A stretch of DNA of 64,000 nucleotides from Eimeria necatrix (lineage: Eukaryota > Apicomplexa > Conoidasida > Eucoccidiorida > Eimeriidae). Of this stretch, positions 12,870 to 25,304 are shown one piece after another. The notes under the pieces were generated by a model. The model saw only the letters and a program-made list of their open reading frames with translations. It searched no databases and had not been told where the DNA came from. The stretch's first letter is position 1, and each line of letters opens with the position of its first letter. Position numbers and translations under genes: made by a program. Location of the stretch: NCBI RefSeq assembly GCF_000499385.1, contig NW_013651754.1, positions 30,660 through 94,659 of the forward strand, written 5' to 3'.

Positions 12870-14507
12870 ATGAGGCGGGCTGCTTTGCTGCTGCAATGCG
12901 CAGCAACTGCAGTACTAGCAGGAGCCGAACCACCGGTTGGAGGGTTCTTGAGTTTGTTTTATTTCAAATTCCTCGTTTTCAGCTTCGTGGAGGCCAACAA
13001 TTTGCCGTCTTCATCTTTTCAGTCACCAATCAATGCCATTTTCAGCAGCAGCAGCAGCGGCAGCAGCCCTGCCAGCTTGGAGGCAGGCCACAGCAGAACG
13101 TTTGGTGTCAGCAGCAGCTTCAGCAGCAGCCTCATTGACAGCAGCAGCAGCACCGGCACAGCCGAAAGCACAGTCTCCAGCAGCACTGACAGCACAGCAA
13201 CTACCAGCACCACTACGACGAGCACCAGCACCACTACCATCAGCGGCAGCACCAGCAGCACCAGCGCCGGCAGCACTGGCAGCAGCAGCACAACAACAGC
13301 TGCCCCGCAGCAGGCGTTGTCAGATGAAGAGCGCATAGCGCAGTTGATTGCCGAGGACACTCCGAAGTTAGATTGGTCTATAACAGAGGGCTGGACTCTG
13401 CCTGAAAACAACATTTACCGAAACTATCTGTGCCGGTTCTCAGCCCTCAGCGCTCCTTGCTGGGATTCAATTGGCCTCTACGGCAGCAAACAGTTCAAGG
13501 GCTGGCCAGTGCCCCTGTACTGCCCGCCTGGGAACTGCTGCGCCTCCGACGTAGATGAACTCATTTGTATGAGTTCCTGCACGGGGGGGGGCTGGGCCGT
13601 CATGAGTTCGTCGGAGTGCAATTGCAGCAAACATCAACACAAGTGCCCTCAAAACACTGTCTGCGACGAACAAGACACTGGCAACTACGGCGGCGTCTAC
13701 TGCCGCTGCAAAGACGGCTACGTCGGCGACGGGGTCACCTGCTACCCCGACCCCTGTGCGGACTCCACCAAAAATAAGTGTTCTCCAGGAACCTGCAAGA
13801 GCAGGCCAAACGGCAGCGCCTACTGCAAGTGCCCCGAAGGGTACACCTGGGACGGGACAGATCCCTACAAACCCACATGCGCGTTTGCTAGCATGTGCGA
13901 CGGGGATCCTTGCGGGCCCCCCGAAGCTGTACTGGAGTGCAGGACTGACAAGGCCTTTGAGTACACCTGTGTTTGCCGCCCGGGGTACGAATTCGGCACT
14001 GAGGGCACGGTAAAGAAGTGTATCGCTGCACAAGCCACGGTAACCTGCGCCGACGAACCCTGCGGCACGGAAGGACTGCTGTCGTGCACAGACACCGCAG
14101 AAGGCCCGGAATGTGTGTGTGACAAGCACTACAGACTGGTGACCGAGCAGCGGAAAAAACGGTGCATCTTCTCTCCCTGTGAATTCGATCCCTGTGGGGA
14201 TTCCACCGCAGCTAAGAGCTGCGAGCCCGGAATTTCGACCTACACTTGCGTCTGCAACAAAAACTACAAGCTGGACACTATCGACGGCCAGCCGAAGTGT
14301 GTGGAGGACACGGTCGATCTTATCCCTTTCATCATAGGGGCAGCAGTTGTGGGCGTGCTGCTGCTGATAACTCTCATCAGCTGCTTCGTCTTGCGGAGAC
14401 GAATGCTCAGCCGCAACGCGTTCGAGGCCTACGCACAAGACAACCTCGAAGTGTCCATGGGGGCACACCAAGATGGCATCAACGTAAGTTCCAGCGCGTG
14501 GATGTAG
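12870..14507 (+). CDS. EGF-repeat type I membrane protein, microneme-protein-like
   Basis: Probably a secreted surface adhesin of the apicomplexan microneme type. The ATG at 12870 opens a signal peptide (MRRAALLLQCAATAVLAGA). A Ser/Thr-rich stretch follows (about residues 50-150), then a Cys-rich region with CPPGNCCASDVDE. Five EGF-like modules follow at roughly residues 250-291, 294-338, 342-385, 393-432 and 436-478; the last three share a DPCG/EPCG start and a CVC core. One membrane helix (FIIGAAVVGVLLLITLISCF, about 486-505) precedes RRR and a short cytoplasmic tail. 14507 is only the stop met if no splicing occurs. A strong donor (AAC|GTAAGT) sits at 14483/14484 in phase 0. Candidate acceptors are 15050 (TTGTTTTCAG), giving a 53-residue tail to 15212, and 15934 (CTTCGTTTCAG), giving a 10-residue acidic tail to 15967. 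Unspliced, the tail ends SSSAWM. A hydrophobic stretch right after the signal peptide, FLSLFYFKFLVFSF, may be a missed intron. Confidence 0.85.
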   Translation: MRRAALLLQCAATAVLAGAEPPVGGFLSLFYFKFLVFSFVEANNLPSSSFQSPINAIFSSSSSGSSPASLEAGHSRTFGVSSSFSSSLIDSSSSTGTAESTVSSSTDSTATTSTTTTSTSTTTISGSTSSTSAGSTGSSSTTTAAPQQALSDEERIAQLIAEDTPKLDWSITEGWTLPENNIYRNYLCRFSALSAPCWDSIGLYGSKQFKGWPVPLYCPPGNCCASDVDELICMSSCTGGGWAVMSSSECNCSKHQHKCPQNTVCDEQDTGNYGGVYCRCKDGYVGDGVTCYPDPCADSTKNKCSPGTCKSRPNGSAYCKCPEGYTWDGTDPYKPTCAFASMCDGDPCGPPEAVLECRTDKAFEYTCVCRPGYEFGTEGTVKKCIAAQATVTCADEPCGTEGLLSCTDTAEGPECVCDKHYRLVTEQRKKRCIFSPCEFDPCGDSTAAKSCEPGISTYTCVCNKNYKLDTIDGQPKCVEDTVDLIPFIIGAAVVGVLLLITLISCFVLRRRMLSRNAFEAYAQDNLEVSMGAHQDGINVSSSAWM

Positions 14508-16674
14508 TCCCCAAAGCTGTCCCAGCGGACACCAGAGAAGCAGCTCGTGCTGCACAGTGCGACGCGGAAGCAGCAGCTACGTTTTCGGGTATCGGTGGGA
14601 CGGCCAGGAATTGCCCTCATCTGGGTAGAGCCACTTGTGGGGGAAATAAAAAACAGCGCGTATGCGTCCAACTTACGGAGAATGGCATTTAAGACCCGTG
14701 TTGTAGCAGCTAGCAGACGGAGGCAGAAGGCCTCGAAGGCCAGCAGCATCTGCATGCCGGTGGCATCTTTGTTTTTGTAAAACTGTTGGCTTCGGACAAC
14801 CCCTAATCTATTATAGTTTCGAGTAAATGTGCAGCTCGCCTCCTTATTGGGAGACGAGTTCTGACGAGATTGCTGATGATGACTGTTGCGCGTTTACGTC
14901 TCTCCTCATTTGTCCTTTTACGTTTACTTTTATAGTTGTCTAGAGGTGGAACGTGGCGTTACCACCCTTGCTGCTGCTAAGCAGCATGTGCAAGAAGCAC
15001 GAACACAGGCTCATTTCCCCTTCCAGTTCTTTCCCAGCTCTTGTTTTCAGTCCACGCGAAACTGTGAGATAAGCCACACAGAAATACAGATAGACTGGGA
15101 AGGAGCGGAAGCGCCAGCATACAGAAAGCAGCTAGCAATAGAAGAGCGCACAGAGGCAAGAAGGGAAGCGCCAATACCGCAAAGGGGTAGCAGACAGACA
15201 AATGAACGCTAAAGGCAAGCACATGTATGAGAATGGAAATTCACTTGCGCAGAAACGCGCAAACCGCAAGCAGAAACACGACGCTCTCTCACAAGATGAG
15301 CACAACAGGCACGAGCAGAAAGCAACGAGCGGTTGCTTCCCACCGCCCTTGCCTTGAGCTTGTCTCAACGGAGCATCTCCCAGTGTCTTTCTGTTCTTTT
15401 CGCTCTTATTGTGCTGTAGATTGTATCACTGTCCATGTGTAAGTGTACTTCCTGCGTTTGTGTCGCTGCGTGAATGCTGCAACGGTACTGCCTATTGTGC
15501 AGCTCCCACGCCGCACATACTAGCAGAGGAGGCCCCATTTTCCTTAGGAACTCATGCGTCTACACTAGATAGAACAGACTTGCACATTAAGCGTATGCAA
15601 TTGAGCGAGGAGGCCCTCCCACCACTAGATGTGAGGAGTGCAGGACCCTTCAAACCTATGGGGACCCACTTTAGGGCTGTCTACACCTGCTCAGCCAAAA
15701 CAGGATGTGTTTGGCTCCAGAACAGCCCGGATTGTTCTAGTCTGTCGAGCCTGTCTAATTGCCCGCAGCAGAAGCTGCTGCTGCTTACTTGCTCAACGGC
15801 CGATGCACTGCAGCATCTGCGGTGTTGCTTCAGCGGCTAGAGTTCCGTCTGAGAGCCCCTTTGCGATAAAAAGAACTCTAAAATAAGTGACAAGATTTGT
15901 AGGAAACTGTTGGTGTCTTTCTACTTCGTTTCAGGAACATGGGGCTTCGGACGAATCGCCACAGTAGCAGCGGCTGCTGCTGCTGTTGCTTCTGCTGCTG
16001 CAGGTGTTGCTTGCTGCTGTTTGGCAGCAACTGCTTGTGTGGCTCCCTGGACTTTGTTTGTATTGTTTAACGTTTTTGTTGGTTTTATGTATGCACATTG
16101 GGGGTCTTGGGGGTTCCTCATACCTTTTGCTGCCTATCGCACGAAAGCGCAACTTGCTGTTGCTGCTCCCTCCCACTGTAGCCGCTGAAATTCGCGGATG
16201 ATTGTGGGACCCTCGGGCCGTTGGCTATGATTTCTGCATTTAAATTTGCTTGAGGAGCCGTCCTGTGAGACACTGTTGGTAGTGGGAGACTCTCCACGGG
16301 CACATAGGACGACGCCCAGGAGAGGGGAAGGGCCCCCCTTTGGGGCCCCGCGGATTGTGCTGTCATTCAGTTCAAGTATGAGTAGGCGAGTCAACAGGGG
16401 AGGGCCCCCAGAGTTGTCGGGGGGCCCCTGGGAGAATGATAGGCCCCGAGCACGCGACACAGCGCCCAGGGACAGCACGAGACGCACAGTCCTTGTGATG
16501 AGCCCGGGGGCCCGCCGGGGGGGGCCGCTGGGCTCTCCGGGGTCTCTGGAGTCCTCTGGTAGATTCACAGAAAGGCTTTCAGGGAGCTCCCCAGTAATAA
16601 GTGCCCGGCAGGGGCCCCCGCCCGCGGAGGCTTCCGTTGCGGGGGCCCCTGGGGGCTCTGGGGGCTCGGGGGGA
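14508..16674. other. 3' part of the EGF gene and spacer to the next gene
   Basis: Contains the two candidate terminal exons of the EGF protein (15051-15212 and 15935-15967) and the presumed intron sequence between them. A GC-rich stretch with GGGGCCCC motifs begins at about 16320 and is open on both strands; on the plus strand it joins the first exon proposed for the CCCH gene in frame from 16246, so that gene could start further left. Confidence 0.4.
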
Positions 16675-19600
16675 ATGCGGAAGCTTCCCTTCATGGCACT
16701 TAGCGACATCATACGGCAACAACATATGAAAGGAAAAGTGAGTTAGGAGGGGAGGCGGAGGGGGAGCCTCAGAAAGCACTGGGGCCCCCAGGACACTCTG
16801 GGGGGCCCCACGCTTCACGGGGAGTCACACTTAACGCTTCTCGCCACATAAGACCTTCCAGCGGAACGGCTTGCTGTAGGATGCAAGACAGGGATTTCAC
16901 TGTAGGCCCGCAAGGGTTCCGCTGTCTGGGGGCCCCCAGAGGGGACCCCCGGGCTCGAGAGGCTGCCTCTAGGGACAAGAACTTGGGGCTTTTCGTAGAG
17001 CCCCAGTTTGCCTTGCATGCGCACTTCAGCTCTGGAGTGTCTGAGCTGCTGCAGCGCCTGCTGTTCGCTGAACTGTGCCTCCTGCGAGCGTCTAGCGCTG
17101 TGTCCATCTCGCCGCAATACCTGCTGCGTTTGCTGCTGCTGCTGCTGCTGCTGCTCGCCTGTGCTGTTGTTCTGTTTCTTTGGTGCAACTGACAGGGGTT
17201 GCGGCTGCTGCCGCGCCAGCTGTGCGAGCAGCAAAACCGACTGCTGCTGCTCTTTCATTTGCTCCTTGTAAAGTGGCGGCTCCAGCGGCAGCGGCCACCG
17301 CTGCTGCTGCTGCTGCTGCCGCTGCTGCTGCTGCTGCTGCAGATGGGCACTAGCCCATTGACAAGCAGCAGCTACGGCGGCACGTGGTCCTATGATTTGC
17401 ATGGTGCTTTGACTTGAAGTGCTCTGTTGTTTTGCAGCTGCCCCTGGCAGTTGCGAAGCCAGCAGCTGCAGCTGCAGCAGCAGCAGCAGCAGCTGGTTTG
17501 TGCTTCCAAGTGTTGTGCGCGTTTGAGGAGTCTTTGGGCCCTCAACAGAATGACGATTTGCTGCTGGTGTTGCTTTTGCTGCTGCTGTGTGTTTGTGCTG
17601 TGTGGCCGTAGCTGCATGGGCAGCAGCAGCAACAGCTGCAACAGCAAGAACGCTCCCCTTCCCCACCAAGGACGCAGCTGCAGCAGCAGCAGGACGAGCA
17701 GCAGCAGCACCACGGCTCTGCCCGCAATGCGCTGTTTGGATCTGAAAGGGCCCTCCAGGGGAGGGCCCCCCCGGGGCATCATGCCCTTGGGGAGCACCGC
17801 AGAGTCCGGGACTTGAGCGGGGGCCCCCAGTCTTCTGCAGACGCCAGCAGGTCGAGGGGCCCCCGGGGCCCCGGAGAGGGTACCCATTATCTTTCGAGCG
17901 AGGCGCCTCGCCCCCCGCGGCTGAGGGAGAGGCCCTCGCGCTCCCCGGGGGCCCCGGGGGCCCCCGGGGCCCCAGGGGCCCCCAGGGGCCCCTCCCCGGA
18001 CCGCCGCAGCGAGACAGAGCTGCGGAGGCACCGAGGCCGAGGCCGCGCTGCGGGAGAGGGGCCCCCGGGGGAGGAGGCCCCTAGGGGGAGCGGGGAAGGA
18101 TATGATTCCCAGGGCTCGCCCTACGGGGGGCCCCCCAGAGGGTCCAGTGGAGATTGGAGAGAAGCAGAAAGAGAAGGCCGGAGGGCCTCTCGAAGGCATT
18201 CTCCCGAGCCTTTCCAAGGCAGGGGGGGCAGCGAGGGGGCCCCCCGGGGAGAGAGGTGGGCCTCGAAGAGAAGGGGCAGTTCCCCTGCAGAAGAAGCCCA
18301 CAGGGGGCCCCAGCAAAGACACCACCACAGCCACAGGCCGTCCCCGGGGGGGGCCCCCCACAGGGGCCCCTGGGGCTCCCGGGGCTCGAGAGAGAGAAGC
18401 TCCGCGCGGGTTTCTTCGAGGGGCCGCTACGCAGCCAAAGAGAGCACTATGAGGCACTCCGGGGGGGCCCACGGGGGCCCCCTGGAGGGCCGCAGCAGGC
18501 CCAGACACCGCAGCAGCAGCAGGGACACGGCGGGGGAGTGGGGGCCCCCCAGAGGCAGAAGAGCTTCCCCTCGAGAGGCCCGCTACAGCCCCCACAGAAG
18601 TAGGCGGAGAGAGTGGGAGGGGAAGGGGGGAGGCAGCGGGGCCTACGAAAGAGGAACCCCGAGAAGCCCCGAAAGCGAAAGGTCTTTTTCTCCCGCGTAT
18701 GAGGACCCCCGCAGGGGCCCCCAGGGGGGCCCCCGGAACCACTCGGGGGCCGCGAGAGACCGCTCTTGGAGCTACAGGGGGCCCCCCAGACGTATGCCCG
18801 AAGCGCAGGGCTCTCCCAGAGAAAGAATGGGGAGGCCCCGGGGCCGGGGAGCTGCAGGGGGCCCCCCTTCTCGCAGCCGCAGCAGCAGCCGCAGCGGCAG
18901 CAGAAGGGTGCGCATGCACAGCCGGAGGCCCCGGATAAACAGTCACGGCAGCAGGAGCAGCAGACAAAGCAACAGCTGCACGCGAGAGGAAGGAGGGGCC
19001 CCCAGAGACCGGCAAAAGGGCCGAGAGGGGGCCCCCCGCTACCGCAGCGGCAGCAGAAGCAGCAGCAAACGCAGCCGCAGCAGGACCCGCCGAAACAGGC
19101 ACAGCGTCAGCTCGAGCTATGGGCACCACCGCAGACGCTCTTATGACTCGAGGGCCTCAGGGTCACCGGGGGCCCCCCTGGAGGGGACCAGGGCCTCCAG
19201 GGGAGGAAGCGTTTCCCCAACAGAAGGGGGGGCCCCTCTTGAAGACGAGAGAGAAAGATGGAGGCACCGCAGAGAGCAGCTGCAGCGCCGGCTGCGGGGG
19301 GCGGCAAACGGCGCTGCTGCCGGGGTGGCAGCAGGTGGTGCTGCTGCAGCAGCAACAGCGGGGCCCACAGCAACAGGGGCCCCCCCCGCAGCACCAGGGA
19401 CTGCAGGGGCCCCCGCGGTCGAGTGGCAGCAGCAGCAGCAACCCCAGCAACCGATGCAAATGCAGATGGGGTACGGATGGGGGGGCCCTGCTGGTGAATC
19501 TCTGCCGCCTCCCATGCAGCAGCATCCCCACTTGAGGGCCCCTGAGGGCTTCTACAGTGCTCAGGGCCCTACAGTTAGGGTCAAGAGAGGGCCCCCAGAG

Positions 19601-20263
19601 GGGCCCCCAGGACCTCCATACACGCCCCAGGGGCCTCCTCCCGCGTACTCCCCTCAGGGAACCCCACACTACTTCCCGCAAGGGCCTCCTGCTGCAGGCT
19701 GGCCGCAGCCACCAGCGCAGCAGCACCAGCACCAATACAGCAGCAGCATGTGGGGGACAGCATCAAGAAATGATGGCTTTCTTTCAGCAGGATGGCCGCA
19801 AACTGCGCCCTACGGGGGCCCCAGGGGCCCCCCCGACGAGTACGCTCACCACCGGATGCAGCAGCAGCCGCAGCCGCAGCAGCCGCAGCACCATCCGCAG
19901 CAGCCACCACCCCAGCTTCAGCAGCAGCAGCAACAGCAGCGAGCAATAGAATCTCCAGGGGCAGCGGTTCCACCACCCCCTGTAGATGCGCCTGCTGGGG
20001 GGGCCCCCATGGGCCCAGCTAGCCAGGGCCCCCGCCCGCCTGAAAGCTCCCCGGGGGGTACTGGGGGTCCCCCGCCTCGCGCCTGCAGGGAATTTTTGCT
20101 GGGGGGCCGTTGCTCGAGGGGCCCCTCTTGTTTAGATCTGCACATTCCTCCCCAGGTGTACCACAAATTCAACCCGCACACGCTGCTGCTGCTAGGGCCC
20201 TTCATATCTGAGGCGGCGGAGCTGCGTCGCCGTTACGCTGCGGATGTGGCACTCAAGCAGCAG

Positions 20264-20302
<39 letters not shown>

Positions 20303-21969
20303 AGGATGTACGACCAGCAGCAACAGCAGCCACGGGGATTGCAGAGGCACCCTATGCACGGGGGTCCCCTTCAGTCTTCCATGCATGGGGGAGTTGTTGG
20401 GGCCCCTCCGCCTAACCCTCCCATGGGACCTCCTGGCCCTCATCCTGTCTTCGGGGGGCCCCCTTATGTGGCTTCTCACAGGGCTGCAGGGGCCCCGATG
20501 ATGGGCAGCTACCCCAACCTGCAGGGAGGTGCAACCCGCGACATGCAGCAGTACCCTCCAGTTTTCGGTTCCCCCATGCAGGATGGAGGAGGGGCCCCCT
20601 TCAGAGGCCCCCCTCCCATGGACGGCGGGTGTGGGCCGCAGGGGCCCCTGAGGGCACGGCGACCGGGGGCCCCTGGGGGGCCCCTCCCAGACGCACCCTC
20701 TCCTTTCATACTGCGAACTCCAAGAGCCATGCCGGGGCCCCCCATGCAGGGGCCCCCTCAAGACGTCCCTGGGCCGCCGCCTCCTCCAGACCCTTCTCGA
20801 GGACTCTGTGGAGTCTGGTATGGCAGGGGTCCCCCCCCCCCGCCATTCCGGCATCCAGGAATGGGGGCCCCTGGGGGGCCGGGGGTTCCCGGGGCCCCCA
20901 TGGCTGCTGCGGCTTTGAAGAAAAGGAAGGTGTCTGCGAACAAGGCGAAGGCAAAGAAGCAGAAGAAACTGCAGCAGCAACAGCAGCAACAGCGCCAGCA
21001 GCAGACGCAGGACGCACTGGAGGATGAGAGCGGCGTCGGGCTGAATGAGGGTGACCCTGGGTCAGCTCCTGCGGATCAGCAGCAGCAGCAGCAAGAGTTC
21101 GGAACGGGCGAGCAACAGGAGCGGCAGGACGGTGAGCAGCAGGAAGAAGAGGAGGATGAGCAGCAGCAGCAACAGGAGGAACAGGAGCAGCAACAACAGG
21201 GAGATGAAGACGGCGCTGCTGCTGGCGATTGGGAAAGAACAGCAGAACAGCAGTCGGCGCTTTCCGATTATTTCGCATCTAAGACGCAGGAATTTTTGTC
21301 CTCAGAAGCATATTTGGAGGGATGGAGCAAGAAGGATCTGATTGAGGTATCGGAAGTATTCCCTTTGGTTTAAATCTCTATGAATTTTGTGTTGAGCGCT
21401 TTTTGCGGCTTCAGGTTATGGGCTTTTTATTTGGGTTGCGGCCGTAACAAATGGGATGCATGTTGACTTATTTTTGCCTTTGCTGCTGCAGTACTTCTAC
21501 GATCAGTATCTGCAGCAGGACATGACTGCTGCAGAGGCTCTCGCCTCCGCTACATGTAAGGGGAGGCTTTGCTCATTTCCACTGTTGCTGCCACATGTTG
21601 TTTATTTGGCTGTTGCATAGAGATTTGCTGCAGCGGCTGTCGCTCCGTGTTCAACTTTTGCCATTACTGCGTCTGCTGATGCTGTCGCCCACAGCCTACG
21701 TTGAAAATCCTGAAGCTTACGGTTTAGTTGGGGGAGGATCTACGGATGATGCCGCAGCAGCAGAATCAGCAGATGCAGCGGCAGACGCAGCAGCAGGGAG
21801 CGCAGTGGAAGATGCGGCAGCAGTAGCATCAGCACCGGAAGGAACAGAAAGCTCAGCAGGAATGGGAGAAGCTGCAGCAGCAGAAGGTGCATTGGGAGAA
21901 GATGCTGCGGGAGCAGCAGAAGCTGCTCCTGCTGTTGCAGACGGGGCTGATGAGGATGGCAGTGCGTAG
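16675..21969 (+). CDS. large Arg/Ser-rich CCCH zinc-finger protein, probably RNA-binding
   Basis: Exons 16675-16737, 17612-21346, 21492-21555 and 21695-21969; about 1378 residues. The main frame opens exactly after an acceptor (GTGGCCGTAG) at 17611, because the codon before it is a stop. The three 3' junctions match in phase and join SKKDLIE to YFYDQYLQQDMTAAEALASA and then to YVENPEAYGLVGGG. Exon 1 (MRKLPFMALSDIIRQQHMKG, donor GTGAGT) fits in phase but is less certain. The N-terminal half is rich in Arg, Ser, Gly and Pro, with RS repeats typical of splicing-related proteins. One CCCH finger, spaced C-x8-C-x5-C-x3-H (CREFLLGGRCSRGPSCLDLH), lies near residues 845-865. Pro/Gly/Gln-rich sequence, a Lys-rich nuclear-signal-like block (KKRKVSANKAKAKKQKK) and Gln/Glu runs follow, then the compact C-terminal motif. 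The architecture suggests a nuclear role in mRNA processing; this is inferred from composition and a single finger. Confidence 0.75.
16815..17669 (-). other. Gln/Ala-rich open frame antisense to intron 1 of the CCCH gene
   Basis: A 285-codon minus-strand frame without stops, with natural-looking segments (LYEKPQVLVPRGSLSSPG, HSRAEVRMQGKLGLYEK) between Gln runs. It lies mostly inside the proposed first intron of the plus-strand CCCH gene. It has no ATG start and no recognised domain, so I do not call it a gene. It could be a chance frame in CAG-rich DNA, a minus-strand exon, or a sign that exon 1 of the CCCH gene is wrong. Confidence 0.3.
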
Positions 21970-22695
21970 TGCGGCTTGTGATCATCAGAAACGTACACAG
22001 CAGCAGCAGCTGTTGCTGCAGGGGTCACCTTAACGAGAAAGTAAGTTGGAACTGGCGCCCCTTTTTCTGGTGAAGCCGAAAGGGCTGTTGACTTAATTTG
22101 AAGGGCCTCCCCCAAAAATGGTAGGGAGCCTCAATACAGCTCTTCACGGGCTGCTGTATTATGCGGTTGCATTAACAGCAAGAGCAGGGCTACGGGGGCT
22201 TCACACCTTTCCTAATGGGGAGTGTCGAGCTCTCTGACTTTGTCTTTCATTATTTATTCGAGACTGCTCGAACGGCGTACGACGCATTTAGGGTCAAGAG
22301 TGTTTGATCTTTTGCCTGTAAAGAGAGGAGAAAGCATCTTTAAGCCGCGCACCGCAGAATACGTAATAAGTAGCAAATGAGCCACTAACTCGCAACAGCT
22401 CTAGCAGCTGATGCGGAGCCGCAAGTAGCAGCAGTTTCAGCAACAGCAGAAGTAGTCTGTGTGTTGGTTTTGGCACGCAGTGACTGTCGCTGCATTTAAT
22501 CGAAGCTTTGCTTTCCGCGGTCTACGAAGTAGTTGAAGGGCAACCGAACGGAGAAGTTGTCCCGCTTTGCTGTAGTATCTGTCTGTGCGTCTGTGCTTCT
22601 CCGTGTCCCTGCCACCTTCTTTTGCTTGGTGCTCTGGGCTGCAAGCGTTTCTGTCTGTATTCTTTTGCTCGATCTACATCCGCCACAACTGTGTG
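21970..22695. other. intergenic, convergent gene ends
   Basis: Lies between the stop of the plus-strand CCCH gene and the stop of the minus-strand membrane-protein gene, so both genes end into it. It holds a short CAG cluster around 22000-22015 and 22420-22455 and otherwise unremarkable sequence. No coding exon was recognised. Confidence 0.5.
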
Positions 22696-25304
22696 TCAAC
22701 CCTCGGCAAATCGACTGCATTTATCAATGTCTTGATACACACTGCGTTCACTGTTTGTGCACGCATCACATGCCCATAAAAAGGTGAAAGGCTGTTGTTG
22801 CTGGCGTGACAAAAGCACTCTGTAATGTAGGGGTGGCGTGCACTGTAAATGCATGCAGAAAAGGTAGCCACATGAAGCGCCAAACACTTTGCGCCAGCTG
22901 TTGCTGCTGCTCTAGGGCTACACAGCAGACAATCCTAAGTCATGCTTCCTGCATACCTGCAGTGTCTTCATGTGTACCAGTGTCGACAATGAAACGCATT
23001 CCACGGCAAACGTTATTCCACGCTGTCTCTGACCACTATTGTTTTCAGACAAGCGTATGACGCAGCTCAGCTGAACAGAAAGCAAAAAAGCAAGAAAAAA
23101 GGAAAATGAGACACGGGACTGTATGGTGACACTAAAGCAGAGGCAAGGACAAACCCATGACGCAGTAGGGTGGATGTATGTGGCAATGGTAATATCTACA
23201 CACTACTGTTGACGTTCCCTATATAGTGGATATAGTGGCGCACACAAAAGAAGTTCAGTGTAATTCCAGCTGATTTTTCTCAACGTTAAAATTTACCTCG
23301 GACAACAACATCCATACGACCTTTGCCTGTGAACGAGAAAAGACTAAATCCTCTTTCAACAGTATCCCCGGCTGTAAAGCACAAGGCAATGGGGGCAAAA
23401 ACACTCACGAAACGAAGTAAGGCCTACAGCAGACAGAAGCGATATTTTCAGCATGCACGAAACAAAGGGGATTGGTAACCAAGCTGCAAAAGTGGAAGAA
23501 AGGTAGTGTAAACCGAGAAGGGAGAACCGACTAGGAACAAGTCCAAACGAAACGCGACAAACGAAAGCAATTGTGAACTCAGGTAAACGTGGAAGCACAC
23601 GCGTAGCGCGACAAACACAACACACGCATTATGGGTAGACGGTGTGTACAGCAGGTACAAACGGAAGAGAGTACATGCACGCACAATGACATGCAAACAA
23701 TAACACCCGAAGCCGTGCAAAAACTAGCATTCCTTCTTGCAAAGACGTCCATCAAAAATATAGGCAAGCAGGGCCCCGCTGCAGTTTAAATTTCTCATTC
23801 ACTGGGGTCTCTGTCCAACAAGAAAACCAGATATCCGTGCACCCGAAAAGAAACCTAACTTTCCCCAACCTCGGGCTAAAGTTCATACCTGAGTCCTGCG
23901 CGTCATTCACAGACCCGTTAATGGCTGCCTCGAGGTAAATGGCCGCCAATTCCGCCGTCTGAAGTGCCACGCAGACACACAAACAGTACAGGCAAATGAC
24001 AGCACATGCCGCAGACGCTGCCAGTGAAACGTAGGGAAGTGTATACAGATTCTCAGTGCTACGTTCAAATGTGCTGTGTGTGCTTACGTCCATGTCGGGC
24101 CACTTTTCTCCTTCTTCCTGCAGCACATACAGACACACTACAGCTGGCTACAATTATCATTGCAGCCCCTACGAGAAACAGGAAATGACTCCGTGAGGGT
24201 TTTATTCCTAAGAGTTCCTAAAAGTTCTTGCGGGTCCCCCCCAAAAGAGGCAGTTACGCACCTTCAATCGAACCTGAACGTGCAGGCGGAGCCCTTGGTA
24301 CTCCGACACGAAGGTGTCTGCAGAAAGTGCACGCACTTGGATTTAAATTCGTGCTGCAGTTCTTGTCGACTTTTCAAGAGCAAAAAGCAGCATCTAGATC
24401 TATCGAGGGCTTGCGTCCAGTGAACCAAAGATACAGCAGCAGTATAGGACGGTGATGATGAACTCACGAGCACGGTAGCCTCTCCAATTCCGTCGATAGT
24501 TCCCCACGAAGTGCAACACCTCCTGCAGCATCTCTCGCATCTGAGCCCAAAAAGCAGTCACAACATGACGAGAATGCTTGTAGTTGCTTTAACGGAACAA
24601 AGTGTTCTTTGCCAGAGGTTGGAGCAGCAGGAAGACCACAATGCAGCGAAGTCCCAGGATACCCAACAGGCTCCAAAAATCCAATGAAGTTCCTTCTGCT
24701 GAGTTTATTGGAGCACCATTTCTATAAGAGTTCTACGACAGTGACCCCGCCTCCACGCTAGCTGCCTCACAGCTGGATTGTGTATCTTTGGAAACGAATA
24801 GAGGGTCTTAAAAGAATCGAAAGCTTCCCCCTCGTCTACTAAACTCTGGGAGTCGGCCTCGTCCTCACTGCCTGAGGACATCGACATATGAGATGGGACA
24901 CTGAAGGCCTGCGCAGAGAGGACAACAAACAAGCAAGCATGTAGTTCTGTGGAACTTTTCACAGGGAAAAGCGACATATTGCCAGGAGCGCGACTGGCGA
25001 AACAAAGACAGAGGATCAAACTCCACGTTTTTCACTGAATTGCAGAAAACTGCGTCGAACAGCCATCTGGTAAGCGAGAAATGCGCTAATACTGGATAGC
25101 GCGCCATACCAGGTTAAGGGCCCTGCGCAGCACAGAGAACATGACTACCGAGAGGGCCACAACAAGAAGAGAAGAAATATGTCTTGTCTGCCTTCGCTCT
25201 CGGAGGCGCAGTTCTGCTTCGCCTCTCCATCTGTGGACACGACCATCAATCGGCGCTTCTTGAGGCTCCCCCACTACAGGGCCCATGGGCACCGTCTGCT
25301 CCAT
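22696..25304 (-). CDS. single-pass membrane protein, member 1 of an unassigned paralogous pair
   Basis: Ten exons give about 302 residues with every junction in phase: 25304-25110, 24908-24771, 24540-24468, 24317-24262, 24117-24088, 23958-23889, 23483-23428, 23326-23297, 23070-22957, 22842-22696. The ATG exon encodes a 41-residue charged N-terminus and one membrane helix (LLVVALSVVMFSVL), without a signal peptide, so type II topology is likely. Downstream exons encode an acidic Ser-rich linker ending TLYSFPKIHN, then MREMLQEVLHFVGNYRRNW, FVSEYQGLRLHVQVRLK, a ten-residue exon with KWPDMD, AELAAIYLEAAINGSVNDA, and SCVIRLSENNSGQRQRGITF. The first six exons match the neighbouring gene at 27.1-29.4 kb in order, phase and partly in sequence. 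The exon at 23483 and the last exon are the least certain. I do not recognise the family; the fold after the helix looks like a small alpha/beta ectodomain. It has almost no CAG repeats, unlike the flanking genes. Confidence 0.65.

Noticed and set aside
17390..19129. 579-codon minus-strand Gly/Pro/Ala/Leu frame
   Set aside because: It is antisense to the spliced CCCH gene, whose frame has phase-matched junctions and a zinc finger; palindromic GGGGCCCC DNA opens both strands.
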